Counted from the first letter of the stretch, positions 18,753-27,826 are shown. The stretch: DNA of 64,000 nucleotides from Vibrio echinoideorum (GCF_024347455.1 NZ_AP025484.1:186001-250000); one strand, 5' to 3'. Notes: a model not told the origin generated them from the letters alone. Made by a program: numbers and translations.

Positions 18753-19097
18753 ATGCTTTTATCTCTCCCACCTCCAGTGATGCTGTCACTGGCCATCGTG
18801 CTTGAAGTTGTCGCAACTTCTCTATTACCTAAAACGCAGCAATTTACTTCTTTACCTGCTACTGCCGCGGTATTAGCTAGCTACGGCTGTGCCTTTTATC
18901 TGTTGTCTCTCACAGTGCAAACCATGTCCTTGGGTGTGGCGTATGCGATTTGGTGTGGGGCAGGGATAGTGCTAGTCGCAGCTTTGTCTTGGTTGGTCTA
19001 CGGGCAAAAACTCGATATTTTCGCGATAATTGGCATCGCTTTGATTTTGGCTGGTGTGGTGATTATCAACTTGTTTTCGAGCTCGGTGAGTCATTAG
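18753..19097 (+). CDS. Small multidrug resistance (SMR/EmrE-like) efflux protein
   Basis: 114 aa from ATG at 18753, preceded by GGA at 7 nt; a GTG at 18741 is the alternative. Four hydrophobic helices span the protein. The conserved membrane-embedded Glu is in AIVLEVVATS (helix 1), and helix 3 has AYAIWCGAGIVLVAALSW with the conserved Tyr and Trp, matching EmrE/SugE-type transporters. These work as antiparallel dimers in the inner membrane and exchange protons for cationic compounds or guanidinium. Which SMR subtype it is cannot be settled by eye. Monocistronic. Confidence 0.88.
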   Translation: MLLSLPPPVMLSLAIVLEVVATSLLPKTQQFTSLPATAAVLASYGCAFYLLSLTVQTMSLGVAYAIWCGAGIVLVAALSWLVYGQKLDIFAIIGIALILAGVVIINLFSSSVSH

Positions 19098-19280
19098 TGG
19101 CCTCCAGGTTCTTTTACCTAACTGAAGCTCATAGCATTAATACTCACCAATTAAACATATAGCCTTTATTTATCAATGGATAACCATGAATAAGTCCACA
19201 CTTATATTATCAACTGATTGTATAGCGCCATATTGAGTATTATGATGCATAGTCTTAATTTACAGTATGCATGATTTATA

Positions 19281-20720
19281 ATGAAAAATTACCAGGTAAA
19301 TGACGTTTTCACACCAGCTTCTCCTGCGAAAGTTAACTTCATAGAGCGCAAGCAAATCAATACGAGAATAGTTAGAGCTCTACAAACTAAAGGCAAACAA
19401 GTCGTAATTTATGGACATTCCGGTTCAGGAAAGACATCTCTAATCGAGAATAAACTAAAACAAGTCTATAGTTCACATATCAAAACTAACTGCATGAAAG
19501 GCATGACATTTGAAAATGTCATGCTGGATGCTTTTGACCAACTTTGTCCATATTATCTAGATGAAACTGTTCAGATTGAAAAAAACAGTGTGAAGGGTAC
19601 CATCGTAGCAAACATTAAGCTTATTAAAGCTCAAATTGGTGGTAACAATGACTCATCAACTCAAGCTAAAACGAAGCGCGTTTTACCGCCTCAACTTACG
19701 GGGTCTAGTCTAGCTAAAATGATCGGTGAGGCTGGGCTTTGTTGGGTACTAGAAGATTTTCATAAGATTCAAGATTCGGATAAAGAACAATTATCTCAAT
19801 TGATGAAAGTTTTTATGGACCATTCTGATGTTTACCCTGACCTAAAGATAATTGCTGTTGGGGCTGTAAATACTGCTAGGCAAGTTGTTCAGTATGACTC
19901 TGAAATGCGCCGTCGAGTATCAGAGCTTAAAGTTCCATTGATGAATGAAAAAGAGATCCATAAAATAATAGAACAAGGCTGTAACCTATTAAACATAACA
20001 GTTGAGCCTGACATATATGACGAAGTATGGAACCACTCGAATGGTGTAGCCTCAATTTGCCATCAACTTTGCCAACTAATGTGTGAATCCGAAGGTCTAA
20101 CGGAAACTAACCTACTAGGGCGTCAAGATGATTATGTATTAGACTATTCTCATTTAAAGTACGCACAGCGCGAGTATCTAGAAATTGAATCCGATACTAT
20201 AAAGCGTGCTTTCGACAACGCATTTAAAGTCAAGAACTCACAGGAAGTTCTATACATTATGGCGAAAATGGATAGTTATGATGCGGACATTAGTAAAATA
20301 GTTGATGCGTCGGTACTAAACGAATATTCACTCAAAAAAACACAATTAGCTAAGGCATTAGATCAGCTTTGTACAGAAGAGTTCGGTGAACTGTTAAAGT
20401 TTGATGAAGACTCTCATAATTACAGCTTTTCTGACCCATTCTATAAAACTTTCGCTCAATTTCTCATCATAGAGAGTCAAGATGCACACTCATCGAAGAA
20501 GAAGCTGTCTGATTCAGAAAGACAGCAGTTACTGAATCAAGCCTTCAGCTCTTTAGTTGGTACTTACCAAGATGCCCCAAGAACAACGAGCATTCCTAGT
20601 GGCGACTCTACTACTATTGTAAATGATGATTTAGATCCGTTTGAAGATGAGGATGATGACGTTCTTATTGCAGCGAAAGAGATTCGTAAACTGAAGCGTC
20701 AAGAAGAGGTTGTAAAATAA
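19281..20720 (+). CDS. Orphan AAA/STAND-type ATPase
   Basis: 479 aa. Walker A GHSGSGKTS (about residues 45-53), Walker B CWVLEDFHKI (about 155), a sensor-1-like AVGAVNTARQ (about 192-201), and EMRRRVSELKVPLM, which could carry the arginine finger. Helical winged regions follow, and the C-terminus is strongly acidic then basic (DPFEDEDDDVLIAAKEI). This is an ORC/TniB/STAND-like P-loop layout, but I do not recognise a named family. Codon usage is more AT-rich than its neighbours, suggesting acquisition. No partner effector gene is adjacent; SMR and mpaA flank it. A role in DNA transactions or defence is possible but unproven. Confidence 0.75.
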   Translation: MKNYQVNDVFTPASPAKVNFIERKQINTRIVRALQTKGKQVVIYGHSGSGKTSLIENKLKQVYSSHIKTNCMKGMTFENVMLDAFDQLCPYYLDETVQIEKNSVKGTIVANIKLIKAQIGGNNDSSTQAKTKRVLPPQLTGSSLAKMIGEAGLCWVLEDFHKIQDSDKEQLSQLMKVFMDHSDVYPDLKIIAVGAVNTARQVVQYDSEMRRRVSELKVPLMNEKEIHKIIEQGCNLLNITVEPDIYDEVWNHSNGVASICHQLCQLMCESEGLTETNLLGRQDDYVLDYSHLKYAQREYLEIESDTIKRAFDNAFKVKNSQEVLYIMAKMDSYDADISKIVDASVLNEYSLKKTQLAKALDQLCTEEFGELLKFDEDSHNYSFSDPFYKTFAQFLIIESQDAHSSKKKLSDSERQQLLNQAFSSLVGTYQDAPRTTSIPSGDSTTIVNDDLDPFEDEDDDVLIAAKEIRKLKRQEEVVK

Positions 20721-20755
20721 CAAGTCTAATAATTTAATCAATGCTAACGTATTGG

Positions 20756-20788
20756 AAGAGCCAGGCTTTTATATGTCTGGTTCTTTAA
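20756..20788 (+). terminator. Terminator of the orphan ATPase gene
   Basis: AAGAGCCAG (20756-20764) pairs with CTGGTTCTT (20777-20785), with a G-T pair. Confidence 0.75.
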
Positions 20789-20895
20789 ATATGTATTTGT
20801 TTTTTGTCTTAGCATTACTATCGCAATCTTTAATAAATGTATCGAAGTGATTATCTTCAAATCATAGATTCAGGAATGTCAAAAAACGTGCTTGT

Positions 20896-21627
20896 CTAAC
20901 CAACCTCCTCACACCCCAACACCTTCGCAAACGCATCCAAATACTGTTCTATAGTCAGATCCGCTGAAACGGGCGGTAGCTCCACGGTGATGCACGGTAG
21001 GTTTCTTTCTTGGCACCAAGTGCCGAATGAGCCTGGGGTTTCGTAATCGACGTCTTCGACAAGTGGTAGGTTGAACTGTTTGCCCAGCCAAATGGCGAGT
21101 TCAGATTGGGTTGGGTCGTCGACCATAGCGAGTGGTTCGTGGAAAGAGATGACGAACTTGGGTTGGCGCTGTTCGATGAGGTTGATAAGCGATTGCACTT
21201 CCGGTTCAAGCTGATCGGCTTGCCCCGTTTTTACTTTTACATCTCTGACTGGTGAGTGAGAACTCCAGCGATAGACAGTGCCGTTTTCTGTCCAGTTTTT
21301 AGTCGGAAAGGCGCGGTTTAAATCGACTTGGTTAGCGTTAGCGCGAGTGCCTAGTTGATTGCCATCTGGGTTCATCGACAGGATCACATCGTGTCGTAAG
21401 TTGGCGGCAGGCAAACTTCTTAGGGCGCAAGACAAACCTGCGATAGATGCGGTTTCATCACCATGTGTGCCTGCCAAAATTAGCCCGCGAGATTCGCTTT
21501 CTATTTGCGCGGGGAAGTAGAGCAAGGGTGCGCCCAACACCGATTTTCCATATGACAGCGGCTTTATCGAAAACGCAGCTCTTTCCGTTCTTGGAATTAA
21601 ACTCACCTTAATCTCCTGATTGATCAA
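20896..21627 (-). CDS. mpaA: Murein tripeptide amidase MpaA (M14 carboxypeptidase-like)
   Basis: 243 aa, family-typical. It removes meso-diaminopimelate from the murein tripeptide L-Ala-D-Glu-mDAP in the cytoplasm during peptidoglycan recycling. Zinc-site motifs: GTHGDETASIAG (H-x-x-E), NPDGNQLGTRANANQVDLNRAFP, and FVISFHEPLAMVDD with the distal His; the catalytic Glu is in CITVELPPVS. It is divergent from the MppA-like binding protein at 21756, across about 128 bp, so uptake and breakdown of the same tripeptide are controlled together. Confidence 0.93.
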   Translation of the reverse strand: MINQEIKVSLIPRTERAAFSIKPLSYGKSVLGAPLLYFPAQIESESRGLILAGTHGDETASIAGLSCALRSLPAANLRHDVILSMNPDGNQLGTRANANQVDLNRAFPTKNWTENGTVYRWSSHSPVRDVKVKTGQADQLEPEVQSLINLIEQRQPKFVISFHEPLAMVDDPTQSELAIWLGKQFNLPLVEDVDYETPGSFGTWCQERNLPCITVELPPVSADLTIEQYLDAFAKVLGCEEVG

Positions 21628-21755
21628 GTACTATCAAATAGTCACTACTATTTAGATGACCTCTATTAAATAAACCATAGCGTCAAAACTCGTCAACCGT
21701 CGCATTGTTAATTTTATTACTTTGCTTCAAAGATAGGCTAGGAGAGCAAAAAAAC

Positions 21756-23381
21756 ATGGATTTTAAGAAACATTCAACGGCTTTAATCATTTCATCTTTA
21801 TTGACCCCTTTTATCTCAGTGACTGCCGTTGCTGAAACATTGCCTGCCGGAACTTCTCTGGCGAAAGAGCAACACTTGGTGCGCGCTAATGATGCAGAAG
21901 CGGCGACACTCGATCCGGCGAAGGCAGAAGGCTTGCCCGAAATGCACATTCTACGCGACCTATTTGAAGGGTTAGTGATTCAAGATCGTGATGGCAATAT
22001 CACCCCAGGTGTTGCGGAATCTTGGGAAACCGAAGACAACCAGACGTTTGTATTCCACCTGCGTAAAGATGCTAAATGGTCGAATGGTGATCCAGTGACG
22101 GCCGATGATTTCGTGTATGCGATAAGACGAGCGGTCGACCCGAAACTGGCTTCGCCGAATGTTTGGTATCTTAAACTTACTCAAATCAGCAATATTGCTG
22201 ACGTGGCGGAAGGTAAGAAGCCCGTTGAAGAGTTAGGTATCTCTGCTGTCGACAAGCACACGGTGAAGTTCGAGCTTGATAGTAAAGTGCCTTACTTGGT
22301 GGCGATGACAGGCCACACCTCAATGATGCCAGTTCACAAGACAACGCTAGAAAACAGCGACAAGCCGTGGAGCGATCCTAAGCAGTTTGTGGGGAATGGC
22401 GCTTTTGTTTTAGACGAGTGGGTGGTTAACGAACGGATTGAACTGAAGAAGAATCCTAACTATTGGGACAGTTCAGATACGAACCTAACTCAAGTGACTT
22501 ACATTCCGTTTGAGAACCAAAATTCCTCGATTAACCGTTATGCGGTGGGCGAGGTTGATATCACTTCTGACGTACCAACACATATGGCGCAGCAGCTGAA
22601 AACAAAGTATCAAGACGCTTATACCGCCGTCCCTCTACTGTGTACTTATTACTACGCATTCAATACCACACGACCTCCGTTTGATGATGCGAGAGTGCGT
22701 AAAGCGGTGTCTTACTCAATGATGCGTGATGTGATTACCAATGGCGTCACTCAGGTGGGTAACTTGCCGGCTTATACCTTTGCTCATGAATACACAGCAG
22801 GCTTTGATGCGACTCTGCCTGAATACAGCACATGGACTCAAAAGGAACGTGACCAAAAAGCAAAAGAGCTACTGAAAGAAGCGGGGTACGATGCAGCTAA
22901 TCCATTGGATTTCAAATTGCTCTACAACACCAGTGAGTCGAACAAGTCGATTGCGGTGGCGATTGCATCCATGCTGAAAGGCAACCTAGGCGCGCAAGTT
23001 GAGTTGGAAAACCAAGAGTGGAAGTCTTACCTAGTATCACGTCGCCAAGGTGATTTTGATGTAATGCGAGCGTCTTGGTGCGGTGACTACAATGAAGCGT
23101 CGACCTTCTTGAGCCTATTGCGCTCAGAGTCATCGGGTAATTTTGCGCGTTACAACAACGACAAGTACGACTCAGCGATGGACAACGCATTAGCCGCAAC
23201 CAATGAGCAAGATCGCCAAGGTTTCTATGATCAAGCGGAGCAGTTACTGGCTGAAGATATGCCTATCGCGCCAATCTATTACTACATGCAGGCTCGCCTA
23301 GTGCGACCAAGTGTCGGTGGTTTTGCTAAGAACAACGTTGAAGGGCGCATCTATTCAAAGGATCTTTATATCAAAGAATAG
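21756..23381 (+). CDS. mppA: Peptide-binding protein, MppA-like (murein tripeptide)
   Basis: 541 aa from ATG at 21756, with AGGAG upstream; an upstream in-frame ATG-like start at 21705 lacks a ribosome site. Signal peptide at residues 1-30 ending ...AVAETLPAG. SBP_bac_5 fold with DAEAATLDPAKAEGLPEMHI, LRDLFEGLVIQDRDGNI, PGVAESWE, and FHLRKDAKWSNGDPVTA, closely like E. coli MppA, which feeds the murein tripeptide to the Opp permease. No Opp permease gene is adjacent, as in E. coli. Its pairing with mpaA supports the MppA call over OppA. Confidence 0.9.
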   Translation: MDFKKHSTALIISSLLTPFISVTAVAETLPAGTSLAKEQHLVRANDAEAATLDPAKAEGLPEMHILRDLFEGLVIQDRDGNITPGVAESWETEDNQTFVFHLRKDAKWSNGDPVTADDFVYAIRRAVDPKLASPNVWYLKLTQISNIADVAEGKKPVEELGISAVDKHTVKFELDSKVPYLVAMTGHTSMMPVHKTTLENSDKPWSDPKQFVGNGAFVLDEWVVNERIELKKNPNYWDSSDTNLTQVTYIPFENQNSSINRYAVGEVDITSDVPTHMAQQLKTKYQDAYTAVPLLCTYYYAFNTTRPPFDDARVRKAVSYSMMRDVITNGVTQVGNLPAYTFAHEYTAGFDATLPEYSTWTQKERDQKAKELLKEAGYDAANPLDFKLLYNTSESNKSIAVAIASMLKGNLGAQVELENQEWKSYLVSRRQGDFDVMRASWCGDYNEASTFLSLLRSESSGNFARYNNDKYDSAMDNALAATNEQDRQGFYDQAEQLLAEDMPIAPIYYYMQARLVRPSVGGFAKNNVEGRIYSKDLYIKE

Positions 23382-23455
23382 ATAAGCCTGATGCGAGCTC
23401 TGATATGACGAAGCGAAGGCATTACGTATAAAAATAGAAATAAGAAATAAAAGAA

Positions 23456-23493
23456 AAGGGACATTGATCATAAATATCTGATCAATGTCCCTT
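23456..23493. terminator. 15-bp perfect hairpin after mppA
   Basis: AAGGGACATTGATCA (23456-23470) pairs perfectly with TGATCAATGTCCCTT (23479-23493). On the plus strand no T-run follows; on the minus strand a T-rich tract does. It probably ends the mppA transcript or stabilises its 3' end. Confidence 0.65.
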
Positions 23494-23530
23494 CGTCATT
23501 AATCTGTAACTAGAACCGCAAAAAACTGAA

Positions 23531-23569
23531 ACCTGATTGAAGTATTTTTCACTTTTATTTCAATCAGGT
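23531..23569. promoter_or_regulatory. 11-bp perfect inverted repeat overlapping the ribosome site of the LysR gene
   Basis: ACCTGATTGAA (23531-23541) and TTCAATCAGGT (23559-23569) flank a 17-nt AT-rich spacer. The right arm includes the AGGTGAA ribosome site for ATG 23576. It is either a self-operator of the LysR protein or an RNA hairpin that masks the ribosome site. Confidence 0.6.
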
Positions 23570-23575
23570 GAAGCC

Positions 23576-24460
23576 ATGTTACCCCCTCTACGCGCCCTTG
23601 TTGCGTTCGAAGCTGTTGCTCGTCTTGGTTCCATTGGCGCCGCTGCCCGAGAGCTTTGTGTGACTCAAGCTGCGGTTAGCCAGCAGCTCAAAAGTTTAGA
23701 AGCCTTTCTCGATACCACCTTGTTTGAACGCAGCTCTAAAGGCGTGAAGCTGACCTCTTCAGCTCAACATTATCAACCGATTGTTGCGGGCTCGCTTGCT
23801 CACTTGAAGCTACAGACTCAAATCCTGTTCGGGGAAAAAGAAACCGACGTGTTAAGCCTGCGCGTTAACCATACCTTTTGCCATAACTGGCTGTTACCTC
23901 GCCTGCCATCCTTTTATCAAAAATACCCTTTTATCAGGCTCGATATTCAGCTGGTGGACTGGCCATCAACTACCCCCTGTCAGAATATCGATATCGAACT
24001 GACCAATGGCAAGGTTGAAAGCGAAGACACTCATTGCGAGCGACTGTTTCAGGAGCATTGGCAGTTGGTGTGTAGCCCTCAATTCAAAGTCGCTCATCAA
24101 GAATTACTCAGCAAGCCCGACTTCGCTGCTCTGCCGACGGTTCAGGTGAAAGGCTACCGAGAGAACTGGCTGCAATGGCTTGGGCATAACCAATTCGAAA
24201 TGACATTACCTAAGGTTTTGCTCGAAGTGAGTAACTCTTTGCATGCATTAGAGGCGGTCAAACATGGCATTGGAATATTGCTGGTGCGTTCGCTCGCAGT
24301 GTCTGAGTTGCTAAAGAAAAACGATCTTGTACTGGCGAGTGATTCGTCGATGCCTGCCGAGTCTGCCCACTATCTCATTACCAAACACAGTCGCAGCGCA
24401 AAGGTGAATTTCTTCTGTGATTGGCTCTATCACCAGATGGAAGACGGTGAACTGGAGTAA
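23576..24460 (+). CDS. LysR-type regulator, GcvA/AmpR-like group
   Basis: 294 aa from ATG at 23576, with AGGTGAA upstream; a start at 23537 has no ribosome site and would sit inside the inverted repeat. The HTH reads LRALVAFEAVARLGSIGAAA, then RELCVTQAAVSQQLKSLE, the pattern of the GcvA/AmpR branch. The effector domain covers about residues 90-290. AmpR-branch proteins sense muropeptides, and this gene lies next to mpaA and mppA, so a murein-recycling ligand is a reasonable guess. It is not proof: GcvA-type proteins also sense glycine or other ligands. No ampC-like beta-lactamase is present in the window. Confidence 0.88.
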   Translation: MLPPLRALVAFEAVARLGSIGAAARELCVTQAAVSQQLKSLEAFLDTTLFERSSKGVKLTSSAQHYQPIVAGSLAHLKLQTQILFGEKETDVLSLRVNHTFCHNWLLPRLPSFYQKYPFIRLDIQLVDWPSTTPCQNIDIELTNGKVESEDTHCERLFQEHWQLVCSPQFKVAHQELLSKPDFAALPTVQVKGYRENWLQWLGHNQFEMTLPKVLLEVSNSLHALEAVKHGIGILLVRSLAVSELLKKNDLVLASDSSMPAESAHYLITKHSRSAKVNFFCDWLYHQMEDGELE

Positions 24461-24562
24461 ACATTTTCTTATGGATAGCCATAAAAAAAATGAAGGGCGC
24501 TCTTACTAACCTGTCATAAAAAACACTTAGTTTAACCGCATACAAATAAGGACGAGGTCACC

Positions 24563-25447
24563 ATGAGTGCTTTCTCACAACCAATGAAAAACCGCTTAAA
24601 GGTACTGTTATTTACTGCTCCGTTGTTGGTGCCACTGTTTACTTTTTGGCTCGTACCATTTGGTTATTCAATTTATATCAGCTTCACCGATTGGGATTAC
24701 ATCTCGCCAGATTATTCGTTCATCGGTTTAGAAAATTACGAGTATATGGTTGAGGACTACGAGTTTATTCAAGCGGTGCTCAACACGTTTTGGTTCTCTG
24801 TTGGTGTGGTGATCCCCACCATCATTCTTGGTCTTGTGTTTGCCATGTTGCTGCACAAAAACTTCAAGGGTAGTCAGTTCTATCGTGCGGTGATCTTCTC
24901 TCCTTGGATCACGCCAACGGTCGCGGTGTCGATTGTTTGGTCTTGGGTTTTTGAAACTAAATCGGGCTTGGCAAACCACTTATTGGAGTCGGCAGGGTTT
25001 AGCGCGATTCCATGGCTAGAGAACGGTAACACAGCCTTGATTGCGGTGATTATCGTAACGGTGTGGCAAGCAATTGGTTGGACGATGCTGTTTTACATCA
25101 GTGCGCTCAACAAGATTCCAGAGTCACTGTATGAGGCCTCTTTGATTGATGGTTGCAGTAGCTTAACGCGCTTTTTGAAGATAACGCTGCCGCTGATTTC
25201 CCCAACCACATTCTTCTTAGTGGTGGTCAACATTATCACGGCAATGCAGGCGTTCGATCAGTTTCAGATCCTAACGCAAGGCGGGCCGGGCGGTGAGACT
25301 CGTACCTTGTTGTACTTGTTCTACCAACAAGCGTTTGAGCGTTACGAAATGGGACCTGCGGCCGCAACATCGTTAGTGATATTCCTGATTACTGGATTGT
25401 TGGCACTTATTAATACCTACATCGGCAAGCGCTGGGTGTACTACTAG
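24563..25447 (+). CDS. ABC transporter permease, UgpA/MalF-like
   Basis: 294 aa, six TM helices. First gene of a six-gene plus-strand operon (24563-31280). The EAA-type loop for the ATPase is visible as ESLYEASLIDGCSSLTRFLKITLPLISP, and the C-terminal part has QGGPGGETRTLLYLFYQQAFE, which is standard for the sugar/glycerol-phosphate CUT1 permeases. It would pair with the permease at 25471 to form the inner-membrane channel. The closest functional match by eye is UgpA (sn-glycerol-3-phosphate), but CUT1 permeases differ little and the substrate is not certain. Confidence 0.88.
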   Translation: MSAFSQPMKNRLKVLLFTAPLLVPLFTFWLVPFGYSIYISFTDWDYISPDYSFIGLENYEYMVEDYEFIQAVLNTFWFSVGVVIPTIILGLVFAMLLHKNFKGSQFYRAVIFSPWITPTVAVSIVWSWVFETKSGLANHLLESAGFSAIPWLENGNTALIAVIIVTVWQAIGWTMLFYISALNKIPESLYEASLIDGCSSLTRFLKITLPLISPTTFFLVVVNIITAMQAFDQFQILTQGGPGGETRTLLYLFYQQAFERYEMGPAAATSLVIFLITGLLALINTYIGKRWVYY

Positions 25448-25470
25448 TCGATTTTTGAAAGGACAGAATT

Positions 25471-26418
25471 ATGACCACGCAAGTATTGGATGCCAATCAA
25501 GTCTTAAATCAAAGAGCGGCTGAATCTAAAGTCACAACCCAAACGAAAGCGGCCAAATCAGAGATTGCGTCAAAGAAAAGCTCAGTGGTTCGTCGTTCGT
25601 TTATCGCACTGGCTAAGCACCTGTTCTTAGCGACCTGCGGAACCATTATGGTGTTCCCGTTCTTATGGATGTTGTCTGGTTCGCTGAAAACCAATGATGA
25701 AATCTTTGCTAGTCCGCTGAACTTGATTCCAGAGCAGTTTCGTTGGGAAACGTTTGTCGAAACCTTTCACAGCGCGCCGTTTGGTTTGTACATCTTCAAC
25801 AGTTTTAGCGTGGCTTTGTTCACTACGCTGTTGGTGATTGTGAACTCGGCGATGTTTGCATACGCGCTAACTCAGTTGAAATTTCGATCGAAGACAGTGC
25901 TCTATTTCATCGTGATGGGCTGTTACATGCTGCCGGGCGCAGTGACGTACATTCCGTCTTATATCACCTTGGCAAAACTGGGCTTGTTGGATTCACACAT
26001 GGGATTGGTGGCGTCGAACGCGGCATCAGTTTTCGGAGTGTTCTATCTACGCCAAGTGTTTATCAAGGTGCATCCGTCGCTGATTGAAGCGGCAAGAATT
26101 GATGGTGCAGGTGAGCTCAAAATCTTATGGGCAATCATCTTACCGCAATGCCGAGCAGCAGTCGCAACACTGTTCCTCATCACTTTTATTACCAATTACA
26201 ACAGCTACATGTGGCCGAGTCTGGTTATCACCACTCAGGATCTTAACCTGATTGCGACCGGGATTCGTCACTACTTTATTGCCGAAGGTAACTATGGATT
26301 GAACTGGTCGCAAATCATGGCGGCGAGCACCATTGCAGTATTGCCTTTGTTAATTCTATTCGTCATTTGTCAAAAGACGATTCTTTCAGGTATCGCCGAT
26401 AACGGCGTAAAAGAGTAA
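25471..26418 (+). CDS. ABC transporter permease, UgpE/MalG-like
   Basis: 315 aa. A hydrophilic N-terminal stretch of about 45 residues (QTKAAKSEIASKKSS) precedes the TM helices, longer than in E. coli UgpE. The EAA loop reads SLIEAARIDGAGELKILWAIILP, and FPFLWMLSGSLKTNDEIF at the start of the domain is a CUT1 signature. It follows the first permease by 23 bp and precedes the binding protein by 6 bp, so it is tightly co-transcribed. Inner membrane. Its partner is the permease at 24563. Confidence 0.88.
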   Translation: MTTQVLDANQVLNQRAAESKVTTQTKAAKSEIASKKSSVVRRSFIALAKHLFLATCGTIMVFPFLWMLSGSLKTNDEIFASPLNLIPEQFRWETFVETFHSAPFGLYIFNSFSVALFTTLLVIVNSAMFAYALTQLKFRSKTVLYFIVMGCYMLPGAVTYIPSYITLAKLGLLDSHMGLVASNAASVFGVFYLRQVFIKVHPSLIEAARIDGAGELKILWAIILPQCRAAVATLFLITFITNYNSYMWPSLVITTQDLNLIATGIRHYFIAEGNYGLNWSQIMAASTIAVLPLLILFVICQKTILSGIADNGVKE

Positions 26419-26424
26419 ACGGAA

Positions 26425-27705
26425 ATGAAACTAAAAACTCTCGCACTAGTGTGTGCTGGCGCAGCAAGTGCGTCTATGTTCTCTAGCAGTGTTCTTGCCG
26501 CAACCGAAGTTAACTTTTGGTATTCCGGTGGTACTAAGCCACAGCAAATGATGACTAAGCTCATCGAAGAGTTCAATGCGAGCCAAGATGAGTATGTGGT
26601 GAAGCCAGCATTGCAAGGTAACTACACAGAAACCTACCAGAAACTGCAAGCAGGCTTGGCGTCGAAAACGGCACCGGAACTTGTGCTGCTAGATTCAGGT
26701 CGTGCGGAAGCAATGCACGGACGTGGTTTGAGCCGCGACCTAACGGCTTTCATGGATGAAGAGTTCAACTTCTCTGATTTCATTGGCGCGTTTAAAGATC
26801 AAGTGACGGCAGACGATGGCACCATCATCGGCTTGCCTGCTTACGGCACAACTCAAGTTTTCTACTACAACAAGCAGGTATTGGCAGACAACGGCTTTAC
26901 TGAGCAAGACCTAAACACATGGCAAGGCGTGGCTAAGGTCGCTGAAAAAGTCACACAGCGTGATGAGAAAGGCAAAGTGACTTTTTATGGCTGGGAGCCG
27001 ATGTGGGGTCAAGACAACATGATTGACGCGGCTTTCTCTAACGGCGCGAAGATCATCAGTGATGATGGAAAAACAGTGTTAATTGACTCGGCTGAATGGG
27101 TTGAGGTGTGGGACAGCTTCCGTAAGTGGATCCACGATGATCAAATTATGCGCATTCACTACGGCGGTCAAGGCTGGGAATACTGGTACAAAACCATTGA
27201 TGACGTGATGAAAGACAACGCACTAGGCTACACCGGTTCATCGGGCGACCAAGGCGACTTGGACTTCACTAAACTTTCAGCCACCACACAACCAGGTTGG
27301 GGATCAAACCCTTCTGCGCCACAAGCGGGTGCGCTGGTTTACGTGATGCCAAAAGGCACAGATGAAGCGGCAGCGAAAGGCGCGTTCGAATTCGTTGAGT
27401 TCTACACCAATGCGAAGAACACCGCAGCATGGTCAATGTTTACGGGTTATATCCCAGTGCGTAACAGCGTTTCTGAAGTACCAGAATACCAAGCGTTCAC
27501 TAAAGAGAATCCGCAAGCTCTGATTCCTTTGAAGCAAGCAAACACGGCGACCAAAGACTTCCTAGACCCTACTAACGGTAAGATCATGGATGCGTTGAAA
27601 GTAGCCGCGGATCAGATTCAAATCCAAAATGTGCCTGCTGACAAAGCGCTAAAACAAGCGGCTAAGAAAGCGCAACGCGCACTAGACCGAGCTAATCGTT
27701 CTTAA
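26425..27705 (+). CDS. ABC transporter solute-binding protein, UgpB-like
   Basis: 426 aa, Sec signal peptide (residues 1-25, ...SSSVLAATEVNFWYSGG), so periplasmic. The SBP_bac_1 fold is clear: LQAGLASKTAPELVLLDSGR near residue 80, GLPAYGTTQVFYYNKQ, FYGWEPMWGQDNMIDAAFSN, and AAWSMFTGYIPVRNSVSE. The last block matches the ligand-binding tail of UgpB. It is followed by an internal terminator, typical of binding-protein genes that are expressed more than their permeases. Substrate inferred as a glycerol-phosphate-like compound from the transporter type and from the hydrolases encoded downstream. Confidence 0.85.
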   Translation: MKLKTLALVCAGAASASMFSSSVLAATEVNFWYSGGTKPQQMMTKLIEEFNASQDEYVVKPALQGNYTETYQKLQAGLASKTAPELVLLDSGRAEAMHGRGLSRDLTAFMDEEFNFSDFIGAFKDQVTADDGTIIGLPAYGTTQVFYYNKQVLADNGFTEQDLNTWQGVAKVAEKVTQRDEKGKVTFYGWEPMWGQDNMIDAAFSNGAKIISDDGKTVLIDSAEWVEVWDSFRKWIHDDQIMRIHYGGQGWEYWYKTIDDVMKDNALGYTGSSGDQGDLDFTKLSATTQPGWGSNPSAPQAGALVYVMPKGTDEAAAKGAFEFVEFYTNAKNTAAWSMFTGYIPVRNSVSEVPEYQAFTKENPQALIPLKQANTATKDFLDPTNGKIMDALKVAADQIQIQNVPADKALKQAAKKAQRALDRANRS

Positions 27706-27793
27706 TCAGTAAACGCTCGTGATTAAAATTCGTCGCTAGCTATGAGCTTCTAGTTCCTAGTTATAAATAGCGAACAACGAACGATGAACTAAC

Positions 27794-27826
27794 AAAGGCC
27801 CATCTTTTCGGGTGGGCCTCTTTTGA
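27794..27826 (+). terminator. Internal terminator after the binding-protein gene
   Basis: AGGCCCA (27796-27802) pairs with TGGGCCT (27813-27819), with flanking A- and T-tracts. It lies inside the operon, between the binding protein and the PHP gene, and would reduce expression of the downstream genes. Confidence 0.7.
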
